64,000 nt of DNA from Streptomyces sp. H39-S7 (GTDB taxonomy: Bacteria > Actinomycetota > Actinomycetes > Streptomycetales > Streptomycetaceae), in contig NZ_JAPVLU010000040.1 in NCBI RefSeq assembly GCF_027158205.1, positions 1 to 64,000 of the forward strand, read 5' to 3'. Positions 40,232 to 48,992 of this stretch are shown here, piece after piece. Each line of letters begins with the position of its first letter. Positions within the stretch are counted from its first letter, which is position 1. The notes beneath the pieces are model-generated. The model searched no databases. It saw nothing but the letters and a program-made list of their open reading frames with translations, and was not told the DNA's origin. The position numbers were made by a program, and so were the translations under genes.

Positions 40232-41728
40232 TCACACCCCCAGGCGGCCGCGCAGCTTCCGGCTGCCGAGGATGAGCGCGGCGCCGGCGAGCAGCGCCGG
40301 GATGCCCAGCGCCAGGTAGTAACCCGCGCCCGGGGTGCTGGTCTTGGACAGCTGCACGGCGTGCCCGCCGACGCCCGCGCCGAGGGCCGCCGCCAGCCAG
40401 AACAGGCCGATCATCTGGCTGACGAACGTCCTGGGCGCCACCTCGGTGGTGACGCTCATGCCCACCGGGGCGAGCGCCACCTCGCCGCACGCCTGGAGCG
40501 CGTACGCCACGATCAGCCAGAGCGGCGACACCAGGTGGCCGTCGGAGCCGACCACCGTGGCCACCGCCATCAGCAGCAGGCTCACGCCCATCAGCCCCAG
40601 CCCGATGCCGAACTTCGCGGGCGCGCCGAGCCGGTCGCCCAGCCGGACCCACAGCCAGGCGGAGACCGGTGCGGCGGCGAGGATGAACAGCGGCACCAGC
40701 GACTGGAACCAGCTGGCCGGCACGGTGAAGCCGCCGATGGTCCGGTCCGTGCCGACCTTCGCGAAGAGGCTGAGTACGGTGCTGCCCTGGATGTAGAGCA
40801 TCCAGAAGAACGCGGCCGACAGGAAGAGCCAGATGTAGGACCTGATCCGCTCCCGCTCGCGTGCGGTCACCACCGGATTGCGCAGCAGCCGGCGGAAGCA
40901 GACCACCGGCAGGACGATGGACAGCAGGCCGCCCAGCGCCAGCGCGTGGCGCAGTTCGAACGTGCCGGCGGCACCGTCCGCGCCGTACACCACGGTCAGT
41001 ACCGTCAGGACGACGGCGGTGCGGCGCTTCACCCGGCGCCACACCTCCGGGCTCGCGGGCCGTTCCGGGTGCTGACCGATCTCCCCGAAGTACTTGGTGC
41101 CGCGCAGGAACTGGGCCAGCCCCAGGAGCATCCCCACGGCGGCGGCGCCGAAGCCGAGGTGCCAGTCGACGGACTCACCGAGCGCGCCGCACACGATGGG
41201 CGCGGCGACCGCGCTGACCTGGATGCTCATGTAGAAGATCGCGAATCCGGCGTCCCGTTCCGCCCGGGAGTCGCGGGCGTAGCAGGCGGCCAGCACCGTG
41301 GCCAGGTTCGGCTTGAGCAGTCCGGTGCCGGCGGCGATCAGGCCCATGCCGACGTAGACGGTCGGCACCGCGGGCAGTGCCATCGAGCAGTGCCCCAGCG
41401 CGATGAGGACGCCGCCGTAGAGGGTGGCCTTGCGGGCGCCGAGGATTCGGTCGCCGAGCCAGCCGCCGGGGACCGAGGCGAGGAAGACCGTCGCCAGGTA
41501 GACGCCGAACAGCGCGGTGGCGGTGTCCTCGGACAGGCCGAGGCCGCCCTCGGCCTTGCTGGCGGAGGCGTAGAGGAAGAGGATCGCGGCCATCCCGTAG
41601 AAGCTGAAGCGCTCCCACATGTCCAGGCCGAAGAGCGTGGTGAACCAGCGGGGCCGGCCCAGGAAAGTACCGCCGGGGGGCGCGGCGGATTCCTCTCCCG
41701 CAGTGGCCGTCGTGGTGGGAGCCGCCAT
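40232..41728 (-). CDS. POT family proton-coupled oligopeptide transporter
   Basis: The 498-residue MFS transporter has the POT signatures DMWERFSFYGMAAILFLY in TM1, GGWLGDRILG and GTGLLKPNLATVLAACY. The usual ExxER proton-coupling motif reads D-M-W-E-R, so the first Glu is Asp. About 12-14 TM segments. Such proteins import di- and tripeptides. The ATG at 41728 follows GGAGGAGG, and the open frame beyond it is not coding. No partner genes are adjacent. Confidence 0.9.
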   Translation of the reverse strand: MAAPTTTATAGEESAAPPGGTFLGRPRWFTTLFGLDMWERFSFYGMAAILFLYASASKAEGGLGLSEDTATALFGVYLATVFLASVPGGWLGDRILGARKATLYGGVLIALGHCSMALPAVPTVYVGMGLIAAGTGLLKPNLATVLAACYARDSRAERDAGFAIFYMSIQVSAVAAPIVCGALGESVDWHLGFGAAAVGMLLGLAQFLRGTKYFGEIGQHPERPASPEVWRRVKRRTAVVLTVLTVVYGADGAAGTFELRHALALGGLLSIVLPVVCFRRLLRNPVVTARERERIRSYIWLFLSAAFFWMLYIQGSTVLSLFAKVGTDRTIGGFTVPASWFQSLVPLFILAAAPVSAWLWVRLGDRLGAPAKFGIGLGLMGVSLLLMAVATVVGSDGHLVSPLWLIVAYALQACGEVALAPVGMSVTTEVAPRTFVSQMIGLFWLAAALGAGVGGHAVQLSKTSTPGAGYYLALGIPALLAGAALILGSRKLRGRLGV

Positions 41729-41853
41729 GGGACCTCCTCCGGGCAGGGCCGGGCGGGAGCGCGGCCAGTGTGTCCGGTGAGGTTGCCAGCGTCCGATCGG
41801 GGACGGCTCAAGGACGTTCCAGCGGTCCCCGATCGCGGTCGGCTCAGCAGAGG

Positions 41854-42654
41854 TCAGGGACGGGCGACGGGCGGCTTCCAGACGTACGGGGTCGTGGTGG
41901 TGACCGGCAGCAGGCCGAGCCGGGCCAGGATCGGGCGGCTGTCGTCGGACGCGTCGACCTGGAGGTAGCGCACCCCCCGCGTCACGGCGAGTCGGGCGCG
42001 GTGGGCGACGAGCGCGCGGTAGATGCCCCGGCCGCGCCAGGCGACGAGGGTGGAGCCGCCCCACAGCGACGCGAACTCCGTGTCGGTGTGCAGTCGCATC
42101 CAGGCGGCGGAGACGACCTCGTCACCCGCCTCGGCGACGACCACCACGGCCGGGTCGCCCTCGCCGTTCAACTCCCGCTCCAGGGCGTCCGGCAGCCAGG
42201 TGTGGTCGAAGCCCCAGACCGCCTCCTCCATGGCCTGGATCCGCTCCAGATCCGCCCGGGAGGTGACCTCGCGCAGCGTCACGCCCTGCGGCGGCGCGGG
42301 TTCCGCGGCCAGCTCGGCGGCCTCGCCCACCAGAACCGTCTCCCGCTCCTCGGCGGTGAACCCGGCGGCCGTCAGGCGCTCGGGGAGGTCGGCGGGCAGG
42401 TCGTGGCCGTGGTACTTCCACTCCACGGACTCGCCCAGCGCGGCGAAGTGGTCGCGCTGCGCGGCGATGAACGCGTCGAGTTCCGCGCCCTCCAGCCCGC
42501 CGAGGTCGCGGTAGGTGATGAGCCCGCCGTGCCCCGCCAGGACCTGCCGGACGACGGGGCCGGACCGCTCCGCCGCCTCGCGCCGGACCCCGCGGGCCCG
42601 GAGCTGCCCGTCGTACGAGTCGCGGTACGCGAGGGCGCGTTCGCCGATGGCCAT
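41854..42654 (-). CDS. GNAT family N-acetyltransferase (larger)
   Basis: The 266-residue protein has a C-terminal GNAT fold with the acetyl-CoA loop VAWRGRGIYRALVAHRARLA and a less conserved N-terminal half, as in two-domain Streptomyces GNATs. The substrate is unknown. Its start is 2 bp after the stop of the next GNAT gene on the same strand, so the pair is co-transcribed. Confidence 0.82.
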   Translation of the reverse strand: MAIGERALAYRDSYDGQLRARGVRREAAERSGPVVRQVLAGHGGLITYRDLGGLEGAELDAFIAAQRDHFAALGESVEWKYHGHDLPADLPERLTAAGFTAEERETVLVGEAAELAAEPAPPQGVTLREVTSRADLERIQAMEEAVWGFDHTWLPDALERELNGEGDPAVVVVAEAGDEVVSAAWMRLHTDTEFASLWGGSTLVAWRGRGIYRALVAHRARLAVTRGVRYLQVDASDDSRPILARLGLLPVTTTTPYVWKPPVARP

Positions 42655-42656
42655 CG

Positions 42657-43145
42657 TCAAAGCCCCCGGTACATGATGTGCAGTCCGACGTAGCCCTCGT
42701 CCGGATGCAGGAAGCCCTCCGGGACGGTGCCGAGGACGGTGAAGCCGAGCGACTCGTACAGGCCCACGGCCCGGACGTTCGACGCGACGACCGCGTTGAA
42801 CTGCATCCCGCGGTACCCCTCGGCGCGCGCCCAGCGCAGCGCCTCCTCGGCGAGCGCCCGACCGGCGCCGCGCCCCGTGTGCTCGGGGGCGACCATGAAG
42901 CTGGCGCTGGAGATGTGGGAGGAGCCGCCCATGTGGTTGCGGTTCATCTTCGCCGTCCCGAGCACGCTCCCATCGGTGTCGACGGCGACCACCGTGCGCG
43001 AGGGAGCCGACAGCATCCACATGTCGCGCGCGGTGGCCTCGTCCAGGTCGCGGGGGTAGGTGAAGGTGTCCCCCCGCTCCACGATGCCGTGCAGGAACGG
43101 CCAGATCTCGGGCCAGTCGTCAGGAGTCACATCTCGGATGAGCAT
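42657..43145 (-). CDS. GNAT family N-acetyltransferase (smaller)
   Basis: The 162-residue acetyltransferase has the GNAT core FMVAPEHTGRGAGRALAEEA and FNAVVASNVRAVGLYESLGF, similar to phosphinothricin/methionine-sulfoximine-type acetyltransferases. The substrate is not known. Three in-frame ATGs (43145, 43154, 43157) are possible and none has a good RBS. I chose the one just before LIRDVTPDDWPEI. Confidence 0.82.
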   Translation of the reverse strand: MLIRDVTPDDWPEIWPFLHGIVERGDTFTYPRDLDEATARDMWMLSAPSRTVVAVDTDGSVLGTAKMNRNHMGGSSHISSASFMVAPEHTGRGAGRALAEEALRWARAEGYRGMQFNAVVASNVRAVGLYESLGFTVLGTVPEGFLHPDEGYVGLHIMYRGL

Positions 43146-43165
43146 GACGGACATCATGCGGGCAC

Positions 43166-43200
43166 GGGGCGGCCGAATGCCAGTCACTTTCGGCCGCCCC
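43166..43200. terminator. Hairpin terminator after the phospholipase gene
   Basis: GGGGCGGCCGAA (43166-43177) pairs perfectly with 43189-43200 across an 11-nt loop, 13 bp past the phospholipase stop. It separates that operon from the GNAT genes on the same strand. Confidence 0.75.
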
Positions 43201-43213
43201 GGGCCGGTCGACG

Positions 43214-45190
43214 TCAGACCGGGTGCACCGTCCCGGCGTAGCGCTGGGCGAAGCGCGTGCCGGTGCCCGCCGTGGCGGTGAGGTCGTAGCGGCCCCCGCT
43301 GGTGGGCCACACGATCTCGCCGGTGGCGCCGGGGTCCACCCAGGCGGTGCGGGCGGCGCCGCCGAAGTCGTTCGGGGCGACGGTGAACAGGACGGGCTCC
43401 TTGCCGTCGTTGGACAGGGTCAGCGCGACGGAGGTGCCGCGCAGGGCCGCCCGCACGGCGGGAACGGCCACGTCGTCCTGCCCGGCCGGGACGACGGCGC
43501 CCGCGAAACGGCGGACGAAGCCGTCGGCGCCGTGCACGGTGAAGTCGTAGCGGCCGTCGGTGCGCGACGCGTCCCAGGTGTAGGCGGCCGAGGCGCCGGG
43601 CGCGACGGTGAACGGTGTGCCGGAGAACGCCAGCTCGATGTTGGGATAGACCGTGTAATGGAAGCCGGTGGAGCCGGTGTTGGACAGGGTGCAGACGACC
43701 TTGCCGGTGGCGCGGTCGACCACGGCGTCCGCCCACGGGCGGTAGGGCAGCGGCCGGTGCGGGCGGGTGCCCGGCTCCTGGGACGGCATGCTCTGCGCGC
43801 CGGTGGCGGGCAGCTTGACCGCGGGCAGTGACTTGTTGGCGTCGGCCTTGGCCATCAGCGCGACCGTGTCGGGCAGCGCCGGTACGGAGTAGTCGGGGTG
43901 GGCGAAGTCGAAGCAGCTCGTCAGGTCGCCGCAGACCGAGCGCCGCCAGGCCGAGATGTTCGGTTCCTGGACGCCGGTGACGACTTCGAGGAACCGCAGT
44001 ACGGACGTGTGGTCGAAGACCTGCGAGTTGACGTATCCGCCGCGCGACCAGGGCGAGGCGGCCCACAGCGGTACCCGGTTCCCGAGGCCGATCGGGCGGC
44101 CCTGGGCGAACTCCTCGGCGGTGCCCGGCTCGGGGGACGGCGGGACGACGTGGTCGAAGTAGCCGTCGTTCTCGTCGTACATCACGAGGAAGACGGTGTT
44201 CCTCCACAGCGCGGGGTTCGACATCAGCGACTGCAGCGCCGTGTTGACGTAGTGCGCGCCGTAGTCGGGGCTGGCATTGGGGTGTTCGCAGAACAGGTAG
44301 GGCGCGACGAGCCAGGAGACGGTCGGCAGGGAGCCGTCCTTGCAGTGCTGGTCGAAGGCGGTCAGGTCCCACTTGGTCATGGCGTTGACGTAACGGGGGT
44401 CGTCCGCCGCGAACGTGTGGAACTGCGCGAAGTAGGCGAGCGCGTTGTCGTCGTAGTCGCCGTACCGCTCGTCGAGACTCGGGTTGTGGTAGACGCGCCA
44501 GCTCACCGCGTGCGCGGAGAGCCGCTCGGCGTACGTCGTCCAGTCCGCGACCGGGTTCTCGGGCAGCGGGGTGTTGTCGATCCAGGGGCCGGTCGTGCCG
44601 TCCTTGCCGGGGCCGGCCGTTCCCGACCACAGGTAGAGCCGGTTGGGGTCGGTGGGCCCGGCCATCGAGCAGAAGTACGCGTCGCAGAGGGTGAAAGCGT
44701 CGGCGAGGGCGTACTGGTAGGGCAGGTCCTCGCGGGTGAAGTAGCCCATCGAGCGCTCGCCCTTGGCGGCCACCCACTTGTTCATGGCGCCGCCGTTGAT
44801 GGCCTGGTGGCCGCTGCTCCAGTCGTGGGGGAGCCCGCCCGCGTTCTGGGCGTTGTACTTGGTGCTGTCCATCCGGAAGGGCAGCATCACGTTGCCGTCG
44901 CTGCGGCCGGGGTCGGGCTGGCGGAAGACGTCCCCGCCGCCGGGGAACTGCAGCCCCTGCTTGTCGTCGAAGCCGCGGACCCCCTTCAGGGCACCGAAGT
45001 AGTGGTCAAAGCTGCGGTTCTCCTGCATCAGGATCACCACGTGCTTGACGTCGGCGGGAGTGCCGGTGGGGGCGGTCCCGGCTGCTGCGGAGGCCGCGGC
45101 CGTTCCGGCGCCGCCGGTCAGCCCGACGGTGGCGGCCGCGCCCGCGGCGGCGGTGGCTCCGACGAAGGAGCGGCGGCTCAGCGGCGTCAT
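43214..45190 (-). CDS. Phosphocholine-specific phospholipase C, Tat-exported
   Basis: The 658-residue protein starts with a twin-arginine signal (LSRRSFVGATAA). The phosphoesterase domain has HVVILMQENRSFDHYFG, with the Thr/Asn-type active-site region, FLVMYDENDGYFDHV with metal ligands, and two C-terminal DUF756 domains (~490-658, TWDASRTDGRYDFTVHG). This is the PlcN/PlcH family that releases phosphocholine from phospholipids. Its ATG overlaps the stop of the EEP gene by 4 bp (ATGA), so the two are made together. Confidence 0.92.
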   Translation of the reverse strand: MTPLSRRSFVGATAAAGAAATVGLTGGAGTAAASAAAGTAPTGTPADVKHVVILMQENRSFDHYFGALKGVRGFDDKQGLQFPGGGDVFRQPDPGRSDGNVMLPFRMDSTKYNAQNAGGLPHDWSSGHQAINGGAMNKWVAAKGERSMGYFTREDLPYQYALADAFTLCDAYFCSMAGPTDPNRLYLWSGTAGPGKDGTTGPWIDNTPLPENPVADWTTYAERLSAHAVSWRVYHNPSLDERYGDYDDNALAYFAQFHTFAADDPRYVNAMTKWDLTAFDQHCKDGSLPTVSWLVAPYLFCEHPNASPDYGAHYVNTALQSLMSNPALWRNTVFLVMYDENDGYFDHVVPPSPEPGTAEEFAQGRPIGLGNRVPLWAASPWSRGGYVNSQVFDHTSVLRFLEVVTGVQEPNISAWRRSVCGDLTSCFDFAHPDYSVPALPDTVALMAKADANKSLPAVKLPATGAQSMPSQEPGTRPHRPLPYRPWADAVVDRATGKVVCTLSNTGSTGFHYTVYPNIELAFSGTPFTVAPGASAAYTWDASRTDGRYDFTVHGADGFVRRFAGAVVPAGQDDVAVPAVRAALRGTSVALTLSNDGKEPVLFTVAPNDFGGAARTAWVDPGATGEIVWPTSGGRYDLTATAGTGTRFAQRYAGTVHPV

Positions 45191-46632
45191 GAGGAAGCCT
45201 CCAGGGTGAAGGTGGCGACGGCGGCGGCGCAGTCGGAGGGCCAGCCGTTGGCGGCGGTGTCGGGAACGGGCCGCGGCCAGCCGGTGACGAGGGTGTGCGC
45301 CTCGACGAGGGTCAGCGGGCCGGCGAACCGGACCTGGTCGATACGGTCCTGCGGCTCCTGGCCGCTGCCGCGCACCTTGCGCACCGGCGACCAGGTGTTT
45401 CCGGGCGAGGTCAGCGGATTCGGGTGCGCGTAGCGGTAGGCGTCGGTGAGGCCCGCCTGCTGCAGGGCCACCGTGACCGGCCAGGCGACCGGCCCCACCC
45501 CGCTGTGCGCCGCGGCGGTGGCCACCGTCCAGTCCAGGTGCGAGGGGGAGGCGAGCCCGGCGGCCAGCACCACCGGGGTTCCGGAGGCCAGATCGGCCTT
45601 CATCGCGGCGGTCAGCGCCTGCGCCTGCCGGAAGCGGACCCCCGCCTGTTCCGCGGCCTCGATCTGTGCGGCGGTCTTTCCGTCCTGCGCCGCGTAGGGG
45701 CCGTAACCGCCCTCGTCGAGCTGCGCGGCCCACAGCCGTACGGTGCGGCCCGCGGCGAGCTGCACGGTCACGCCGGCGGCCGGGAGGGCGGTGGTCGGCG
45801 CCGTCACGGCGGACAGCGGATAGCGGCTGACGACCCCGAGGCTGCCGGGGGACTGGTACGCGAACCAGCCCAGCGCGTCCGCGAGCGCCCTGGCGGCGGT
45901 GCCGCCGGTCTCCTGCAGGGCCAGCACGTCCAGGCCCTGGGTGAGGACGGTGCGCAACTGCTTCTCCAGCGCGCCGTCGATGTGGGTGCCCGCGTCCCAC
46001 AGGTTCCAGGACGCCACCTTCAGCCGCCGGGCGGCCATGGCGGCGCGCACCGGGACCTGGACGCTGAGGGTGTCGGAGCCGCCCGCGCTGTCCTTGACGG
46101 CGACGGTCAGCACACCGGGCCGCGCGGGGGCGGTGGCCGGGGCGGTGCCCGTCACGACGCCGGCGGCGCTGACGGACAGCCAGGAGTCCCCGCCCGTCCG
46201 GCTGAACACGGCGCTCCCGGCGGGGGTGCCCGGCGGCCGTATCCACAGCCCGGCGAGCTGGACGGGGACGGCGCCGCCGGCGGTGACGGGCCCGGTGGTC
46301 AGCGCGTCGACGACGGCGTGCGGGCGCGGGGCGGCCGGCTTGGGGCGGAAGGAGAAGGCGGCGGTCTGCGCCAGCACGCCGTAGCCGTCCTTGGCCAGCA
46401 GGTACGCGGTGTAGGGGCCGCCGGTCAGCGTCGAGGTGTCGAGCACGACATCCCCGGAGGACCCGGATACGTACTTCCACACGAGGGAGGATCCGGTGCC
46501 GGGCCGACGGGCACCGTCGTAGACGCCGATCCAGTTCTTGGCGTCCGGCGTGTCGGTGGCCCAGTGGAAGGTGAGGCGGTCGCCCTCATGGGGGTCGGAC
46601 GGGGAAGCGAGCGCGAGAGTACTGGGTGGCAC
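45187..46632 (-). CDS. EEP-fold (endonuclease/exonuclease/phosphatase) protein lacking catalytic residues
   Basis: The 481-residue protein begins with a beta-sandwich like the N-terminal domain of Streptomyces phospholipase/phosphodiesterase proteins (FHWATDTPDAKNWIGVYDG), has an Ig-like middle, and an EEP domain from ~207 (VASWNLWDAGTH, VLALQETGG, GVVSRYPL, PQDRIDQV). The GDxN motif is replaced (VLAAGLASPSHLDW) and the final SDH reads SDC, so the catalytic His and Asn/Asp are missing. The GTG follows GAGGAAC, and no signal peptide is seen. It is coupled to the phospholipase gene. Confidence 0.78.
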   Translation of the reverse strand: MPPSTLALASPSDPHEGDRLTFHWATDTPDAKNWIGVYDGARRPGTGSSLVWKYVSGSSGDVVLDTSTLTGGPYTAYLLAKDGYGVLAQTAAFSFRPKPAAPRPHAVVDALTTGPVTAGGAVPVQLAGLWIRPPGTPAGSAVFSRTGGDSWLSVSAAGVVTGTAPATAPARPGVLTVAVKDSAGGSDTLSVQVPVRAAMAARRLKVASWNLWDAGTHIDGALEKQLRTVLTQGLDVLALQETGGTAARALADALGWFAYQSPGSLGVVSRYPLSAVTAPTTALPAAGVTVQLAAGRTVRLWAAQLDEGGYGPYAAQDGKTAAQIEAAEQAGVRFRQAQALTAAMKADLASGTPVVLAAGLASPSHLDWTVATAAAHSGVGPVAWPVTVALQQAGLTDAYRYAHPNPLTSPGNTWSPVRKVRGSGQEPQDRIDQVRFAGPLTLVEAHTLVTGWPRPVPDTAANGWPSDCAAAVATFTLEASS

Positions 46633-46671
46633 GGGGGAGGTTCCTCTCCGCCCGGGGGCACGCCAGCCTCA

Positions 46672-46727
46672 CGGGCCGACCGGGCTGCACAAGTTGGCTG
46701 AACAACTTGAGCTATTCAGTCGGCCCG
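46672..46727. promoter_or_regulatory. Nested inverted repeats upstream of the EEP-phospholipase operon
   Basis: An outer 9-bp pair CGGGCCGAC/GTCGGCCCG (46672-46680/46719-46727) encloses an inner 7-bp pair CAAGTTG/CAACTTG (46690-46696/46703-46709). It lies 40-95 bp upstream of the operon start, so it may be an operator or a leader structure. It could also end the small gene at 46794. Confidence 0.5.
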
Positions 46728-46793
46728 CGGCACACGCGTCAAGAACTCCGGACGACCGGGAAGGGGCGTCCTGAGGAACTCGCGCCGGTGACG

Positions 46794-47096
46794 TCAGGTC
46801 CAGTACGGAGGGGATTGCGGGAGTACGTCCGGAACCTCTGCGGGCGGTGCGGGCGCGGGCTTCGGGAAGCACTTGAACTCGAGCTTCTCCAGCGCGCGGA
46901 CCATCTGGGCGGCGCTGAAATCGCGCGGATCCTGACGGGTGATGATCGCGCCCACCTGCTTGACGGGGTAGGTCTTGTTACCGATCTTCACAGACTCGCC
47001 GGTGATGGGTTCGGGCTTGATCCCGCTCATCTTCTGCTCCACCTCGCTTGCCTGCAGATAGAAGGAGACTCCAGCGATGGTGCAGCGGATCATCAT
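46794..47096 (-). CDS. Small conserved hypothetical protein
   Basis: The 100-residue protein (MMIRCTIAGVSFYLQASEVE...) has the pattern GESVKIGNKTYPVKQVGAIITRQDPRDF in its middle and a Pro-rich tail (KPAPAPPAEVPDVLPQSPP). I do not recognise the family. It starts with two consecutive ATGs after GAGGC. It stands alone between the phospholipase operon and malate synthase. The 147-bp gap to malate synthase holds that gene's terminator. Confidence 0.7.
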   Translation of the reverse strand: MMIRCTIAGVSFYLQASEVEQKMSGIKPEPITGESVKIGNKTYPVKQVGAIITRQDPRDFSAAQMVRALEKLEFKCFPKPAPAPPAEVPDVLPQSPPYWT

Positions 47097-47180
47097 GCCT
47101 CAGCAAGGGCAGAAGGGACGTAACAGGAACTCCCACGTTGTCACATACCGGCACGATGGCACAGCTCCACCGGATAACGA

Positions 47181-47213
47181 AGCGGGCCCCGACCCTGTGG
47201 ACCGGGACCCGCT
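47181..47213 (-). terminator. Malate synthase terminator
   Basis: AGCGGGCCCCG (47181-47191) and CGGGACCCGCT (47203-47213) form a stem fully paired on the minus-strand RNA with one G-U pair, 31 bp after the malate synthase stop. Confidence 0.65.
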
Positions 47214-47243
47214 CAGGCGTGCGAAAACCTGGGAAACGGGAGG

Positions 47244-48863
47244 TCAGCCCAGTAGTTCGTAGGCCGGGAGGGTGAGGAAGTCGACGTACTCCTCGTCGAG
47301 CGCGGTCCGCAGCAGCAGGTCGTGCGCCTCGGTCCACTTGCCCGCCGCGAAGGCCTCCTCGCCGACCTCGGCGCGGATCGCGGCCAGTTCCCGCGCGGCG
47401 ACGCGCCGGACCAGGTCGTGGGTGGCCTTCTCGCCGTTCTCGAACACGACGCCCGCGTTGATCCACTGCCAGATCTGCGAGCGGGAGATCTCCGCGGTGG
47501 CGGCGTCCTCCATCAGGTTGAAGATGGCGACGGCGCCCAGGCCGCGCAGCCACGCCTCGATGTAGCGGGTGCCGACCTGGACCGCGCTCACCAGGCCGTC
47601 GTAGGTCGGCTTGGCGTCCAGCGAGTCGATGGCCAGCAGCTGGTCGGCGGTGACGTGGACGTCCTCGCGCAGCCGCTCCTTCTGGTTCGGCCGGTCGCCG
47701 AGGACCGCGTCGAACGAGGCGCGGGCGATCGGCACCAGGTCGGGGTGGGCGACCCAGGAGCCGTCGAAGCCGTCGGCGGCCTCGCGGTCCTTGTCGGCCT
47801 TGACCTTCTCGAAGGCGACCTTGTTGACCTCGGCGTCGCGGCGCGAGGGGATGAACGCGGCCATGCCGCCGATCGCGTGCGCGCCGCGCTTGTGGCAGGT
47901 GCGCACCAGCAGTTCGGTGTACGCGCGCATGAAGGGCGCCGTCATCGTCACCGCGTTGCGGTCCGGCAGCACGAACTTCGCGCCGCCGTCGCGGAAGTTC
48001 TTCACGATCGAGAAGAGGTAGTCCCAGCGGCCGGCGTTCAGGCCCGCGGCGTGGTCGCGCAGCTCGTAGAGGATCTCCTCCATCTCGAACGCGGCGGTGA
48101 TCGTCTCGATGAGGACGGTCGCGCGGACGCTGCCCTGCGGGACGCCCACGTACTCCTGCGCGAAGACGAAGACCTCGTTCCACAGCCGCGCTTCGAGGTG
48201 CGACTCGGTCTTGGGCAGGTAGAAGTACGGGCCCTTGCCCTTGGCGATCAGCCGCGTCGCGTTGTGGAAGAAGTACAGCCCGAAGTCGACGAAGGCGCCG
48301 GGGACGGGCTCGCCGTCGACCGTCAGGTGCCGCTCCTCCAGGTGCCAGCCGCGCGGGCGCATGACGACGGTGGCGAGCTCCGCCTCGTCCTTCAGCGCGT
48401 ACGACTTGCCCTGCTCGGTGGAGAAGTCGATCCGGCGCTCATAGGCGTCGATCAGGTTGATCTGGCCGCTGACGACGTTCTCCCAGGTGGGGGCCGAGGC
48501 GTCCTCGAAGTCGGCGAGCCAGACCTTGGCGCCGGAGTTCAGCGCGTTGATCGTCATCTTGCGGTCGGTGGGACCGGTGATCTCGACGCGGCGGTCGTCG
48601 AGCGCGGCCGGGGCCGGGGCCACCCGCCACTCCGCCGCGCGGACATGTGCGGTGTCCGCGAGGAAGTCCAGGGTGCCCGTACGGGCGATCTCGGCGCGGC
48701 GCTCCTTGCGCAGCGCGAGCAGTTCGGATCGGCGCGGGGTGAAGCGTCGGTGCAGCTCGGCGATGAAGGTCAGAGCCTGCTGCGTCAGCACCTCCTCCGC
48801 GCGGGGGACGGGGGGCGCGTCGTCGGCGACGACGGCCGCCGAGGACGGCACTGCTGCGGACAT
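47244..48863 (-). CDS. aceB: Malate synthase A
   Basis: The 539-residue enzyme condenses glyoxylate with acetyl-CoA to malate. Motifs are WLADFEDASAPTWENVV, FYLPKTESHLEARLWN, VLIETITAAFEMEEILYEL, and FNLMEDAATAEISRSQIWQW with the catalytic Asp region near 430-450. The ATG at 48863 follows GGAGGAG, and the open frame to 48983 is not used. In this setting it serves glyoxylate from allantoin rather than the isocitrate lyase cycle. The paired boxes at 48955-48990 agree with reports that AllR controls malate synthase in S. coelicolor. Confidence 0.95.
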   Translation of the reverse strand: MSAAVPSSAAVVADDAPPVPRAEEVLTQQALTFIAELHRRFTPRRSELLALRKERRAEIARTGTLDFLADTAHVRAAEWRVAPAPAALDDRRVEITGPTDRKMTINALNSGAKVWLADFEDASAPTWENVVSGQINLIDAYERRIDFSTEQGKSYALKDEAELATVVMRPRGWHLEERHLTVDGEPVPGAFVDFGLYFFHNATRLIAKGKGPYFYLPKTESHLEARLWNEVFVFAQEYVGVPQGSVRATVLIETITAAFEMEEILYELRDHAAGLNAGRWDYLFSIVKNFRDGGAKFVLPDRNAVTMTAPFMRAYTELLVRTCHKRGAHAIGGMAAFIPSRRDAEVNKVAFEKVKADKDREAADGFDGSWVAHPDLVPIARASFDAVLGDRPNQKERLREDVHVTADQLLAIDSLDAKPTYDGLVSAVQVGTRYIEAWLRGLGAVAIFNLMEDAATAEISRSQIWQWINAGVVFENGEKATHDLVRRVAARELAAIRAEVGEEAFAAGKWTEAHDLLLRTALDEEYVDFLTLPAYELLG

Positions 48864-48954
48864 GGCTGACTCCTCCAGGGGACAAAGGGTGCCGGGCGCC
48901 CGCTGGGTCGTGGCCCGTGGCACGGGGTGCCGGGCCGTACCGGAATACGGGCGC

Positions 48955-48990
48955 TTCTGCGAGGTGGAGCATAGTATCCGCATTGCGGAA
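48955..48990. promoter_or_regulatory. Tandem AllR-type boxes upstream of malate synthase
   Basis: ATCCGCATTGCGGAA (48976-48990) is a strong palindrome and TTCTGCGAGGTGGAG (48955-48969) a weaker one, with starts 21 bp apart as at gcl and hyi. They lie 92-127 bp upstream of the ATG and overlap the end of the MobA-like gene's downstream side only by proximity (that gene ends at 48993). Confidence 0.62.
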
Positions 48991-48992
48991 GA

